From positions 1,302,001 to 1,366,000 of the forward strand of contig OX044364.1 in assembly GCA_943846735.1 (NCBI GenBank): a stretch of DNA of 64,000 nucleotides, given 5' to 3'. The notes under the pieces were generated by a model that saw only the letters and a program-made list of their open reading frames with translations, had not been told where the DNA came from and searched no databases. Below are positions 1 through 8,484 of this stretch, piece by piece. The stretch is from CAJQLB01 sp905479065 (GTDB lineage: Bacteria > Bacteroidota > Bacteroidia > Flavobacteriales > Flavobacteriaceae). Position 1 is the stretch's first letter; each line of letters starts with the position of its first letter. The translations under genes were made by a program, and so were the position numbers.

Positions 1-102
1 ATTTTGAATAACAGGCAACAACTGCTTTTTCAATGCAGCTGGAAGCATAAATCTACCTTTAGCATCAGCTTTACACTCGTATGTCCCTATTAATGAATTC
101 AC
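1..102 (-). CDS. mraZ: MraZ transcriptional regulator, N-terminal part (cut by window edge)
   Basis: The complement of the first 102 bases encodes 34 residues beginning (V/M)NSLIGTYECKADAKGRF, which is the typical start of flavobacterial MraZ, including the AKGR signature of the AbrB-like fold. The start is a GTG at 102; no ATG in frame lies nearby. MraZ is a DNA-binding protein that heads the division and cell wall cluster and represses its own promoter. The rest of the gene lies outside the window. The identity is further supported by the triple direct repeat just upstream and by the neighbour engB, a common partner of this cluster in flavobacteria (from memory of related genomes). Confidence 0.85.
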   Translation of the reverse strand, partial: MNSLIGTYECKADAKGRFMLPAALKKQLLPVIQN

Positions 103-147
103 TTCTTTTCGCTTTTCTATCTAATTGCTAATCTAATAAAAATATTC

Positions 148-171
148 CCACAATTTACCACAGTTTACCAC
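148..171 (-). promoter_or_regulatory. Probable MraZ operator: three GTGG direct repeats, period 10
   Basis: Read on the minus strand, GTGG occurs at 171-168, 161-158 and 151-148, exactly 10 bases apart, within GTGGTAAACT, GTGGTAAATT and GTGGGAATAT. E. coli MraZ is known to bind three TGGGN repeats separated by 5 bases, which is the same 10-base period. The array lies 46 bases upstream of the mraZ start, where an autoregulatory site is expected. No clear TAnnTTTG box for mraZ was found nearby. Confidence 0.72.
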
Positions 172-331
172 TTTGTTAATAAAATTCTACAAAAGGCCAA
201 TTATATCGGTTAAAATCATTACTAACTGCCTTTGACACCTTGTGAATCAAGTGATTATCAAATGGTAGTTTTAATGAACAGAAGGCGTTCATTTTTGTTA
301 ATAGGTATTATTTATGTTAAATAAATTTATG

Positions 332-339
332 TAGATTTG
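332..339 (+). promoter_or_regulatory. -7 promoter element for the hydrolase-engB pair
   Basis: TAGATTTG matches the Bacteroidota -7 consensus TAnnTTTG and lies 25 bases before the ATG at 365. No well-spaced TTG (-33) is visible, so the promoter call is partial. Confidence 0.45.
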
Positions 340-364
340 CTTCGAAGAGAATTGACTAAAATTA

Positions 365-1129
365 ATGATGCACAAACTTATTACAGAAGGAAATTTTAGC
401 TATATAGAAGTGGGTAGCGGAAAGCCAATTCTGATACTTCATGGCCTAATGGGCGGCCTCAGTAACTTTCATGCCCTTACCGATTATTTTAGTGTGAACG
501 GTTATCGCGTTATTATTCCAGAATTACCCATATACACAACCTCCTTAATCAAAACGAACGTCAAAGGTTTTGCACAATATTTACATGATTTTATTGAATT
601 TAAAGAGTATGAGGATGTTATCTTGCTCGGAAACTCATTGGGAGGACACATCGGCCTGTACCATACAAAATTTTATCGTGACAAAGTAAAGGCCTTAGTC
701 CTCACAGGTAGTTCAGGACTTTACGAAAGTGCTATGGGTAGCGGATACACCAAGCGTAGTGATTATGAAGTTATCAAGAAAAAAGTACAGGACGTCTTCT
801 TCGATCCTGCAATTGCAACAAAGGCTATTGTTGATGATGTCTATGAGACAGTAAATGACAGAAAAAAACTTGTGAAAACACTTGCCATTGCAAAAAGCGC
901 CATACGCCATAATATGGCAAAAGATTTACCCAGTCTGAATATCCCAACGTGTGTCATATGGGGTAAGAATGATACTGTCACACCTCCAGATGTTGCAGAA
1001 GAATTCAATAAACTATTACCTGATTCAAATTTATTTTGGATTGATAAGTGCGGCCATGCAGCCATGATGGAACATCCAAATGAATTTAATAAAATTCTCC
1101 ATCAATGGCTTATCGAGCGAGGTTTTTAA
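365..1129 (+). CDS. Alpha/beta hydrolase
   Basis: This 254-residue cytosolic protein is an alpha/beta-hydrolase-fold enzyme. It has the HGLMGG oxyanion-hole motif (residues 26-31), the nucleophile elbow GNSLGG with Ser91, an acidic residue in GKNDTVTP (Asp203) and the catalytic His in CGHAAMMEHP (His231). No signal peptide is present. It sits 12 bases before engB and opposite mraZ, an arrangement I associate with other flavobacteria. The substrate cannot be told from sequence; esterase, peptidase or C-C hydrolase activity are all possible. A second ATG directly follows the first, so the start is uncertain by one codon. Confidence 0.85.
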   Translation: MMHKLITEGNFSYIEVGSGKPILILHGLMGGLSNFHALTDYFSVNGYRVIIPELPIYTTSLIKTNVKGFAQYLHDFIEFKEYEDVILLGNSLGGHIGLYHTKFYRDKVKALVLTGSSGLYESAMGSGYTKRSDYEVIKKKVQDVFFDPAIATKAIVDDVYETVNDRKKLVKTLAIAKSAIRHNMAKDLPSLNIPTCVIWGKNDTVTPPDVAEEFNKLLPDSNLFWIDKCGHAAMMEHPNEFNKILHQWLIERGF

Positions 1130-1141
1130 TCTTTAAACCTT

Positions 1142-1759
1142 ATGAAAATAAAATCTGCTGAATTTTTAGTGAGCAATCAAGATGTTGCCAAATGTCCACA
1201 AAATAAGATTCCTGAGTATGCTTTTATTGGTCGCTCTAATGTTGGAAAATCATCATTAATTAATATGCTTACCAGCAGGAAGAGTCTTGCTAAAACCTCA
1301 GGAAAACCAGGAAAAACCCAATTAATTAATCATTTCATTATTAACAATGCTTGGTACTTAGTTGATTTACCTGGTTATGGCTACGCAAAAGTATCAAAAT
1401 CATCTAAACGCATATTTCAAAAATTTATTACCGAATATTTTGAACAAAGAAAGCAGTTAATTGCCGCATTTGTTTTGATAGATATTAGACATAAACCTCA
1501 GATAATAGATTTAAATTTTATGGAATGGCTTGGGTCAAATCAAATTCCTTTTGCTATAATTTTTACTAAAGTTGATAAATTAAAGCCAAAGAACGTCGAT
1601 GAATATTTGACTTCATATAAAGATATTTTACTTGAAACTTGGGAAGAACTTCCTCAGTATTTTGTAACGTCCTCATCAAAAAGCATTGGCAAAAAAGACT
1701 TATTATCATATATCGACTCCATTAACTACGACATCACAAAAACTTCTAAATCTAATTAA
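1142..1759 (+). CDS. engB: Ribosome biogenesis GTP-binding protein EngB/YihA/YsxC
   Basis: This 205-residue TRAFAC GTPase has all G motifs: G1 GRSNVGKSS (residues 30-38), G2 region GKPGKTQ, G3 DLPGYGYA (75-82), G4 TKVD (142-145) and G5-like TSSSKS near the C terminus. EngB is an essential GTPase acting late in 50S subunit assembly. Length agrees with the family (about 200). It follows the hydrolase by 12 bases and is probably cotranscribed with it. Confidence 0.97.
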   Translation: MKIKSAEFLVSNQDVAKCPQNKIPEYAFIGRSNVGKSSLINMLTSRKSLAKTSGKPGKTQLINHFIINNAWYLVDLPGYGYAKVSKSSKRIFQKFITEYFEQRKQLIAAFVLIDIRHKPQIIDLNFMEWLGSNQIPFAIIFTKVDKLKPKNVDEYLTSYKDILLETWEELPQYFVTSSSKSIGKKDLLSYIDSINYDITKTSKSN

Positions 1760-1894
1760 CGACGAGTTAAATAGCTCTACTCGTAGTTTATGTTTTTAAC
1801 ATTTGATTAAAACAAGAGCAAAGACGTCATTCTTTATTAATAAATTGCGTGATAAAAGTTATATTTTTTAATTTAGCGCTAACTTAAATTTCAT

Positions 1895-2632
1895 ATGATA
1901 TACCTCCATAATGTTGGCCGCTATTTCTTAATGATAAAAAAAATGTTTCAGAAACCCACAAAATGGTCTGTTATGAAACATTTAATTTTAAAAGATATTG
2001 ATGATTTAATTATTGGATCGCTAGGAATTGTTGCTTTTATCTCATTTTTTGTAGGTGGTGTCATCACAATTCAAACAGCGCTCAACATCAATAATCCACT
2101 TATTCCAAAATACCTTGTTGGTTTTGCAACAAGACAATCAATTATTTTAGAATTTGCACCAACATTTACATCAATCATAATGGCCGGTAAAGTAGGATCC
2201 TTTATTACCTCCAGTATTGGAACTATGCGAGTCACGGAGCAAATTGATGCCCTTGAGGTTATGGGAGTTAATAGCCTAAATTACTTGATATTTCCAAAAG
2301 TGACCGCATTAATGCTTTATCCGTTTGCCATTGCAGTAGGCATGTTTTTAGGAATCCTAGGAGGCATGGCAGCTTGTGTTTATGGTGGGTACACCTCTTT
2401 GGAGGATTATATTTTAGGCCTTCAAACTGATTTCGATGGGTTTCATATGACTTACGCCTTTATCAAGACATTTATTTTTGCGTTCATTTTAGCCACGATT
2501 CCATCATATTATGGCTATTACATGAAAGGTGGCGCACTTGAGGTTGGAAAAGCAAGTACCACATCGTTTGTTTGGACAGCTGTGGTCATTATTTTATTAA
2601 ATTATGTATTAACTGATATGCTTTTAGGATAA
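1895..2632 (+). CDS. MlaE-family ABC transporter permease
   Basis: This 245-residue protein is a multi-helix inner-membrane permease of the MlaE (YrbE) family. Family signatures include GGVITIQTALN, the segment MAGKVGSFITSSIGTMRVTEQIDALEVMG compressed around residues 95-125 with the RVTEQIDAL core, and a glycine-rich helix FLGILGGMAACVYGG. The family moves phospholipids between the inner and outer membrane. The stop codon overlaps the ATG of the ATPase by one base, so the pair is translationally coupled. A periplasmic MlaD-type MCE protein is not present in the window and is presumably encoded elsewhere. Confidence 0.93.
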   Translation: MIYLHNVGRYFLMIKKMFQKPTKWSVMKHLILKDIDDLIIGSLGIVAFISFFVGGVITIQTALNINNPLIPKYLVGFATRQSIILEFAPTFTSIIMAGKVGSFITSSIGTMRVTEQIDALEVMGVNSLNYLIFPKVTALMLYPFAIAVGMFLGILGGMAACVYGGYTSLEDYILGLQTDFDGFHMTYAFIKTFIFAFILATIPSYYGYYMKGGALEVGKASTTSFVWTAVVIILLNYVLTDMLLG

Positions 2633-3399
2633 TGATTAAAGTCACTAATTTACAAAAGTCGTTCGGGGAAACTCAGGTACTAAAAGGAATAAGCACAACT
2701 TTTGAAAAAGGTAAAACTAATTTAATCATTGGTCAGAGTGGCTCAGGAAAAACTGTATTAATCAAATGTTTACTGGGCTTATTTCAATACGAGGGAGGCA
2801 CTATTTCATATGAGGGAAAACAGTTTTCAAAGTTGACAGAAGACCAAAAAAGAACACTTCGTGGTGATATTGGTATGGTATTTCAAGGAAGTGCTTTATT
2901 CGACTCAATGACGATTGTTGAAAATGTAATGTTTCCGTTACGCATGTTCACAAATATGAATAAATCTGAGATGCAAGATCGTGCAAACTTAGTTTTAAAA
3001 AGAGTAAATCTATCCGATGCGCATCATAAAATGCCAAGTGAAGCCTCTGGTGGTATGCAAAAACGAGTCGCAATTGCTCGGGCTATCGTGAATAATCCAA
3101 AATATTTATTTTGTGATGAGCCAAATTCAGGACTAGATCCAAAAACAGCAATTGTTATAGACAACTTAATACAAGAAATTACAAAAGAGTATAACATCAC
3201 AACGGTCATCAACTCACACGACATGAATTCTGTTATGGAAATTGGAGAAACAATTCTTTTCCTGAAAGATGGTCGTAAAGCTTGGATTGGTAGTAAAAAT
3301 ACCATTTTTAAAACTGACAACGAGGTCGTAACAGATTTCGTTTATTCGTCCAATTTATTTAAAAAAGTACGAAAAATGTATTTAGAGGAAAACTCGTGA
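2632..3399 (+). CDS. MlaF-like ABC transporter ATP-binding protein
   Basis: This 255-residue ATPase has Walker A GQSGSGKT (residues 34-41), the Q-loop in GMVFQGSALFDSMT, the signature region EASGGMQKRVA (SGG at 139-141) and Walker B LFCDEP (Asp162, Glu163). The sequence FQGSALFDSMTIVENV is typical of the MlaF/Ttg2A subfamily rather than of nutrient importers. It partners the upstream permease. The gene is convergent with the DUF389 gene, with only two bases between the stop codons. Confidence 0.93.
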   Translation: MIKVTNLQKSFGETQVLKGISTTFEKGKTNLIIGQSGSGKTVLIKCLLGLFQYEGGTISYEGKQFSKLTEDQKRTLRGDIGMVFQGSALFDSMTIVENVMFPLRMFTNMNKSEMQDRANLVLKRVNLSDAHHKMPSEASGGMQKRVAIARAIVNNPKYLFCDEPNSGLDPKTAIVIDNLIQEITKEYNITTVINSHDMNSVMEIGETILFLKDGRKAWIGSKNTIFKTDNEVVTDFVYSSNLFKKVRKMYLEENS

Positions 3400-3401
3400 A
3401 T

Positions 3402-4892
3402 TTAATTTAAATCTTTCACCACGAGGGTATCTAAATTTAGTTTCAATTTTAACCACGCTTTAATCTTTCTTAAATCTTCAGATTTACGGTTGTCTGTCGT
3501 TAATGAATCAATCCATTTCAACGAAAACACAGATATGGTGTCAATCTTTGAAAAATTAGATTGAATAACGTTGGAATACGAAAAATTCTGAAGATTTTCA
3601 TAGTTAACTTTTACCTCTTTGGATAAATCCTCAAATTGAAAATAATTTCGCTCCAGTTTCATTAGTTTCTGTAGCCGATCTTCTAAAAATACTATTTTCT
3701 CTTTTTGAGACATTAAATCAAGGGAATCTCTGGTCCTTAGCTCTTCCATGTATTCTAAATTATTAACCACTTTGTTTTTTGTTTGATTCACAAATAATTT
3801 AGTCCTTTTGTCTAATTTAGAGTAGCTTGAAAATCGTCCTTCTAACACAGCTATTGTCTCTTCAGAAATAATATCAGCTCCAAATGTGGTAAGTTCAATT
3901 TTTGACACTCCCTCAGGATTATAAACGAATGTGGCATATTTCTTAATATAATTCGCATTCGGTAGCACCTGCAACTCGTTGGAAATATATTTTTTTGCGT
4001 CGTGCTCAAATTGACTTTTTTTAAGAACCGTTAAAAATGTTACCACTGCCGGAATCATAACGATTATAGCCACAAGTGACGCAATCCTCGCTATTCTTTT
4101 ACGTTTCGCAGAATTAGCATAACGAATCATTGGAAAACGTAATAATTTTAAAACTACAAAAGTAGCAAGAGCAATAAAAATTGTGTTGATGGTAAACAAA
4201 TACATCGCTCCTTTTGCAAAATCAAATCCTCTCTCAAAGTCACCATCTGCCATAACTGAAAAACCATAGCCAACGGTACATAATGGCGGCATCAGTGCTG
4301 TTGCAATAGCAACACCAAAAATTACAGAGGCAATTGTCCCCTTTTTGGTTCTAGCGATGATAAGAGCCAAACCACCAAAAAACGCAATTAGAACATCCCT
4401 AATATCTGGTGTAGTTCTACCCAAAAGTTCTGAAGTGTCCTCACTCAAAGGAAATAACCAAAAAAATAAAAAGGCGGTCAGCAAACTCAAGACTATCATT
4501 GTTGCCAAATTGATTAATGATTTTCTCAACGTATCTATATCATTAATCGCAATAGATAAACCAATTCCCAAAATTGGTCCCATTAGCGGAGAAATCAACA
4601 TTGCCCCAATTACTACAGCCGTTGAATTAGCATTCAATCCTATGGATGCTACAAAAATAGAACAAATTAAAATCCACGCTGTTGCTCCTTGAAATGGAAT
4701 ATCCTCCTTTATTGCATTAACAGTGGCGTCTCTATCAGTATCATCTCTAAAATTTAACAGTTCAATAAAAAAAGATTTCAAACTCGTAAAAAGTCCCTTT
4801 GCATCTTGTCTAATAGCTTCTTTTCTTTGTTCTGCTGTTCCTGCGCTCTGCTCTTCATTTGAAAAATTGAACTTACTTTCTTGATTATCCAT
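3402..4892 (-). CDS. DUF389 / TIGR00341-type membrane protein
   Basis: The protein has about 496 residues with several predicted transmembrane segments in the N-terminal two thirds (for example around AWILICSIFVASIGLN and VIGAMLISPLMGPILGIGL), followed by a charged soluble C-terminal part rich in Lys and Glu. The NSTAVVIGAMLISPLMGPI stretch is the hallmark of the DUF389 family, whose function is unknown. I placed the start at the MDNQESKF methionine (4892) rather than four codons upstream, which leaves an 8-base overlap with the preceding GDP-mannose pyrophosphorylase gene. It is the last gene of an overlapping leftward run. Confidence 0.85.
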   Translation of the reverse strand: MDNQESKFNFSNEEQSAGTAEQRKEAIRQDAKGLFTSLKSFFIELLNFRDDTDRDATVNAIKEDIPFQGATAWILICSIFVASIGLNANSTAVVIGAMLISPLMGPILGIGLSIAINDIDTLRKSLINLATMIVLSLLTAFLFFWLFPLSEDTSELLGRTTPDIRDVLIAFFGGLALIIARTKKGTIASVIFGVAIATALMPPLCTVGYGFSVMADGDFERGFDFAKGAMYLFTINTIFIALATFVVLKLLRFPMIRYANSAKRKRIARIASLVAIIVMIPAVVTFLTVLKKSQFEHDAKKYISNELQVLPNANYIKKYATFVYNPEGVSKIELTTFGADIISEETIAVLEGRFSSYSKLDKRTKLFVNQTKNKVVNNLEYMEELRTRDSLDLMSQKEKIVFLEDRLQKLMKLERNYFQFEDLSKEVKVNYENLQNFSYSNVIQSNFSKIDTISVFSLKWIDSLTTDNRKSEDLRKIKAWLKLKLNLDTLVVKDLN

Positions 4893-5964
4893 AATTATTA
4901 CCAAATTTATTTTTCACTTTTAGCAGTACTTTTTTTATGTCTTGCTCCTTTGTTTTTGGATAAATTAATAAAACCTCATCGTTATCAACTATGATATAAT
5001 CTTTAAGACCATCAACTACAACAATCTTATCTTGGTGAGCTCTAATCATATTCCCTGATGCCTCTTCTGCTAAAACCTTGGTATGAACAATGGCATTATT
5101 ATCAGTGTCTTTCTCCAATTTATCATACAAACTACCCCATGTCCCCAGATCATTCCAATCAAATACTGCTGGTATTACATAAACATTGTTGCTTTTTTCC
5201 ATGATCGCATAATCAATGGAAATATTACTTGAATTACCGTAATTCTCCATTATGAATTTATCTTCTTTACTAGTATTATACGAACTCATACCTGACTCAA
5301 ATAATTCATATAATTTTAATTGATGCTTCTTAAATGCCTCAATCACACTGCTAACACTCCACATGAAAATACCTGCATTCCAAAGAAAATTTCCTTGAAC
5401 TATGAACTTTTTGGCATTTTCATAGTCAGGTTTTTCTCTAAATTGTATAACTGATTTAACATCATTCTTCGAAGAATCATTGTATTCGATATAGCCATAT
5501 CCTGTATTTGGAAATGTTGGAACAATGCCTAGCGTCATTAATGCATCATTATTTTTACAAAACTCAAAAGCTTGTTCTACATTTTTTTTAAAAGCGTTTT
5601 CGTCCTCAATCCAATGATCGCTCGGTGCAACAATTACCAAAGCATTATCATTTTCCTTTTGTATTTTCAAAGAAGCATATAAAATACATGGAGCTGTATT
5701 TCTCATTGCAGGCTCTAAAACAACTTGTCGTTTTGTAACCATTGGAAGCTGTTTAAAGACCAAATCATTATAACGCCTGTTTGTTAGAATGAAAATATTC
5801 TCCTTTGGAATAACGTTACTGAGTCTTTTAAATGTTTTCTGAAGAAGCGTATCTCCTGTCCCTAACATATCGTGAAACTGTTTAGGGAAACTCTCTGTGC
5901 TTACAGGCCAAAATCTTGACCCAACTCCTCCTGCCATCAATATGGCATAATAATCTTTATTCAT
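4885..5964 (-). CDS. Mannose-1-phosphate guanylyltransferase (GDP-mannose pyrophosphorylase)
   Basis: This 359-residue nucleotidyltransferase starts with the sugar-nucleotide binding motif LMAGGVGSRFWPVST...FPKQF (residues 9-30). It also has VVAPSDHWI, FREKPDYENA, NAGIFMW and FDWNDLGTWGSL, all typical of ManC/Cpsb-type enzymes without a fused isomerase domain. It makes GDP-mannose from mannose-1-phosphate and GTP for polysaccharide and glycan synthesis. The start ATG overlaps the end of the SprT-like gene by 8 bases and its end overlaps the DUF389 gene, so the genes form a coupled operon. Confidence 0.94.
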   Translation of the reverse strand: MNKDYYAILMAGGVGSRFWPVSTESFPKQFHDMLGTGDTLLQKTFKRLSNVIPKENIFILTNRRYNDLVFKQLPMVTKRQVVLEPAMRNTAPCILYASLKIQKENDNALVIVAPSDHWIEDENAFKKNVEQAFEFCKNNDALMTLGIVPTFPNTGYGYIEYNDSSKNDVKSVIQFREKPDYENAKKFIVQGNFLWNAGIFMWSVSSVIEAFKKHQLKLYELFESGMSSYNTSKEDKFIMENYGNSSNISIDYAIMEKSNNVYVIPAVFDWNDLGTWGSLYDKLEKDTDNNAIVHTKVLAEEASGNMIRAHQDKIVVVDGLKDYIIVDNDEVLLIYPKTKEQDIKKVLLKVKNKFGNNYG

Positions 5965-6565
5965 TTGTACTATTTAATAATTCGACTTCTGCATTTGCAT
6001 TGAAAAGATACAACTTTCCTGATTTTACTTCAATGCACTCAAATCGTTTTCTTCTCTTTATCCCTTTTCTGAAAATTCTACCATTATAAAGCCTAAATAT
6101 GCCACCTTCGGGTACTTGAAAAACAAAATATTGGTCACTCGGTTCATCAAACTGCTTTAAAGCCAATGATAACGTTAAGTCTGTATCACTTGATGCTTTG
6201 GGGTTTTTGAAATGTTTAGCCAATATTGACAGTAAATGGTTAGGAAATATTTGGGGGTTTAAAAAGGGTAACATCAAGTGCTGAAAAGTGCGTTTCCATT
6301 CAACTCCATGCGGTTTTATGTAATGCCCATAGGTCTTGTACGTTTCAAAATGCGCAACTTCGTGAATCAGTGTCATTAAAAAACGATAATGATTTAAATT
6401 TGAATTCACCGTAATTTGATGCTTTCCGTTCTTCAAACGCCGATAATCACCGTGACGAGTTTTACGCTCGTTTTTCACTTTTATTTCAAGATTATCATTT
6501 ACCAAAAGTTCTAGAACTAAAGGAATCGCTTTTTGTGGTATATAATGTTTGAGCAACTCTTGCAT
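5957..6565 (-). CDS. SprT-like domain zinc protein
   Basis: This 202-residue protein has a metallopeptidase motif HEVAH (His68, Glu69, His72) and a candidate third ligand in YIKPHGVEWK (His86), matching the SprT-like family. The C-terminal half (KGIKRRKRFECIEVKSGKLYLF) resembles the zinc-ribbon-like tail of the family, but has lost most cysteines (only one is seen). Eukaryotic relatives (SPRTN) cleave DNA-protein crosslinks; bacterial function is not established. It overlaps the downstream manC-like gene by 8 bases. Confidence 0.85.
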   Translation of the reverse strand: MQELLKHYIPQKAIPLVLELLVNDNLEIKVKNERKTRHGDYRRLKNGKHQITVNSNLNHYRFLMTLIHEVAHFETYKTYGHYIKPHGVEWKRTFQHLMLPFLNPQIFPNHLLSILAKHFKNPKASSDTDLTLSLALKQFDEPSDQYFVFQVPEGGIFRLYNGRIFRKGIKRRKRFECIEVKSGKLYLFNANAEVELLNSTNE

Positions 6566-6620
6566 GAGAACAAAAATAAGTGAATAAATTGCGCTTACAT
6601 AACAATTGTTTTAAATCACG

Positions 6621-6636
6621 AAGATTTTTAAATCTT
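6621..6636. other. Short palindrome between SDR and SprT-like genes
   Basis: AAGATTT, TT, AAATCTT form a perfect 7-bp inverted repeat in the 139-base gap between two leftward genes. It lacks a clear T-run, so it is a weak terminator candidate or a binding site; I see nothing else in this gap. Confidence 0.3.
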
Positions 6637-6704
6637 ACAAAACAGAATTAAACGATGATCTGTATCTAGAAGCTGCACCAACTAAAGGTACTCATCAAAT
6701 CAAT

Positions 6705-7391
6705 TTAAGGAGTAGAACTTGACACCTGTAAGAGTTTTCCATTGTAAAACTTGTTTCCTGTTAGTGCAAAATCGACGATATAATGTGCCATTTCTAGAGA
6801 GGATATTGGTGCCTCATATCCCGGAAAGGCTTCCTCAAGCATCTCTGTTTGCACAGCACCAAGAGCTAATACATTAAACGAAATTCCTGATGATTTGTAT
6901 TCTTCAGCCAAAAGCTCTGTTAAGGTAATCACAGCTCCTTTACTAGAACTATAAGCTGCTAAACCGGGAAACTTCATACTCCCTTGTACACCTCCCATTG
7001 AGCTAATAGTTACCACGTGGGAATTATTGTTCATGAAAGGCAAAACAACTCTTGTAAGTTCAGCAACCCCATATACATTGGTTTTGTAAACCATTTCAAA
7101 ATCATTCATGGTTGTCTCTGCAAATGATTTGTTTAATAAAACTCCTGCATTGTTTATTAAAACATCAACTTTGTTATTCCAAACAACTTGAACAAACTCC
7201 TCGACCCTATTATAATCCTCAAGATCACACAAATCAAACGTCATAAACTTTATATTTTTAGAAGCTAAGTCCTGTATTGCCTTCGTATTTCTGGAGAGTG
7301 CTAAAACTTGGTGTCCTGCGTTTGCAAACAACCGCGCCAAATCAAATCCAATACCTCTGCTGGTTCCTGTAATAATTATATTCTTATTCAT
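6705..7391 (-). CDS. SDR family oxidoreductase
   Basis: This 228-residue enzyme is a classical short-chain dehydrogenase/reductase. It shows the cofactor motif TGTSRGIG (residues 8-15), NNAG (80-83), a catalytic Ser131 and the YxxxK pair Tyr147/Lys151. An Arg after the second strand (LSRN) suggests NADP preference (inference). The substrate is unknown. Its start overlaps the stop of the upstream peptidase gene by 8 bases, so they are cotranscribed. Confidence 0.93.
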   Translation of the reverse strand: MNKNIIITGTSRGIGFDLARLFANAGHQVLALSRNTKAIQDLASKNIKFMTFDLCDLEDYNRVEEFVQVVWNNKVDVLINNAGVLLNKSFAETTMNDFEMVYKTNVYGVAELTRVVLPFMNNNSHVVTISSMGGVQGSMKFPGLAAYSSSKGAVITLTELLAEEYKSSGISFNVLALGAVQTEMLEEAFPGYEAPISSLEMAHYIVDFALTGNKFYNGKLLQVSSSTP

Positions 7392-8349
7392 TATTCATTT
7401 TTATTTCTTGCACCTCTGAATTAATCACTCTTTCTAATGTTGGTAAGAACTTATTTACAACACTAGCCATGTGCTCATAATCCAATTTATCAGACTCATC
7501 GTCAACATGATGATAAAAATCAAAATTAGTCAAATCACATGAGGATATGGTTTGAGCAGCAATATTAAATTGTTCGTAAAATGCATAATTATCTGAGCGT
7601 TTAAACAAATTAAACTTAGCGGCTTCCTCTGATTTACCCACTAGTTTATTTCCTGCGTATTTATTTAAAACCTCGGCCATATTAGATAAATCATGGCCCG
7701 TGGCAAAGACCTGATAGTCTCTATCTAAAAAGGGCACTCCCATCATTTCAAAATTAATCATTGTGTAAAGGTTTAATTTTTCAGTTGAAAGGCGTTCTGC
7801 TAAATGTCTTGAACCTCTCAAACCCAGCTCCTCAGCAGTAAACAAGGCAAAAATAATGCTTCGTTTATTATTCTTCGTAGCACCAAAATACTTTGCCATA
7901 GCTAAAACAGTGGCTGTTCCAGAGGCATTATCATTAGCACCATTTGCGATGGTATCATTTGTAACTGGACGCGCTCTAAAACCAATATGATCATAATGTG
8001 CTCCAATAAGGACTACCTCTTTTTTTAGAATTGAATCTATTCCTTCTAAATAACCCACAATATTATAAGCTTCTAAGTCATTTATTTTAAAGGAATCTCG
8101 ATACGTGCTAAAATAAGGAGTAACATCGTAGGATAATAATTTTTTTTCTATGTATAATGCCGCCTGCTCTATGCCGTGGCTTCCGGTGTCCCGTCCCTCA
8201 ACATTATCTGCAGCTAAAAAACCAACCATGCTTTTAATCTCGTTCGCAGACATCTCATGATTATCAATGCTTATTTGTCCTTGACTATTACAGTTAAAAA
8301 CAATTAAAACTCCTAAGACTGATAATAAATTTCTTATAAATGTGTTCAT
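7384..8349 (-). CDS. M28-family zinc aminopeptidase, exported
   Basis: This 321-residue protein begins with a hydrophobic export signal ending at VFNC, so it may be a lipoprotein with Cys20, although the lipobox is imperfect. M28 metal ligands are visible: GAHYDH (His118, Asp120), NGANDNASGT (Asp140), TAEELG (Glu173, Glu174), an acidic residue in NFEMMG and a C-terminal His in FYHHVDD. It likely releases N-terminal amino acids from peptides in the periplasm. It leads the run with the SDR gene (8-base overlap). Confidence 0.9.
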   Translation of the reverse strand: MNTFIRNLLSVLGVLIVFNCNSQGQISIDNHEMSANEIKSMVGFLAADNVEGRDTGSHGIEQAALYIEKKLLSYDVTPYFSTYRDSFKINDLEAYNIVGYLEGIDSILKKEVVLIGAHYDHIGFRARPVTNDTIANGANDNASGTATVLAMAKYFGATKNNKRSIIFALFTAEELGLRGSRHLAERLSTEKLNLYTMINFEMMGVPFLDRDYQVFATGHDLSNMAEVLNKYAGNKLVGKSEEAAKFNLFKRSDNYAFYEQFNIAAQTISSCDLTNFDFYHHVDDESDKLDYEHMASVVNKFLPTLERVINSEVQEIKMNNE

Positions 8350-8484
8350 AGGTCATAAAGATAAAAAAATGAAAAGGTATCTAGTTGCTTTTTTAACCTT
8401 AGTTTATGAGAACACTTCCATTAGGTGGTAATAGAGCATAATTCATCTAAAATGATTAAATTGTAGCAATAAAGATTTCTTCAA

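Noticed and set aside
1762..1784. ACGAGT/ACTCGT hairpin after engB
   Set aside because: The stem is only six pairs with an 11-base loop and the T-rich tail is interrupted, so a terminator call is not supported.
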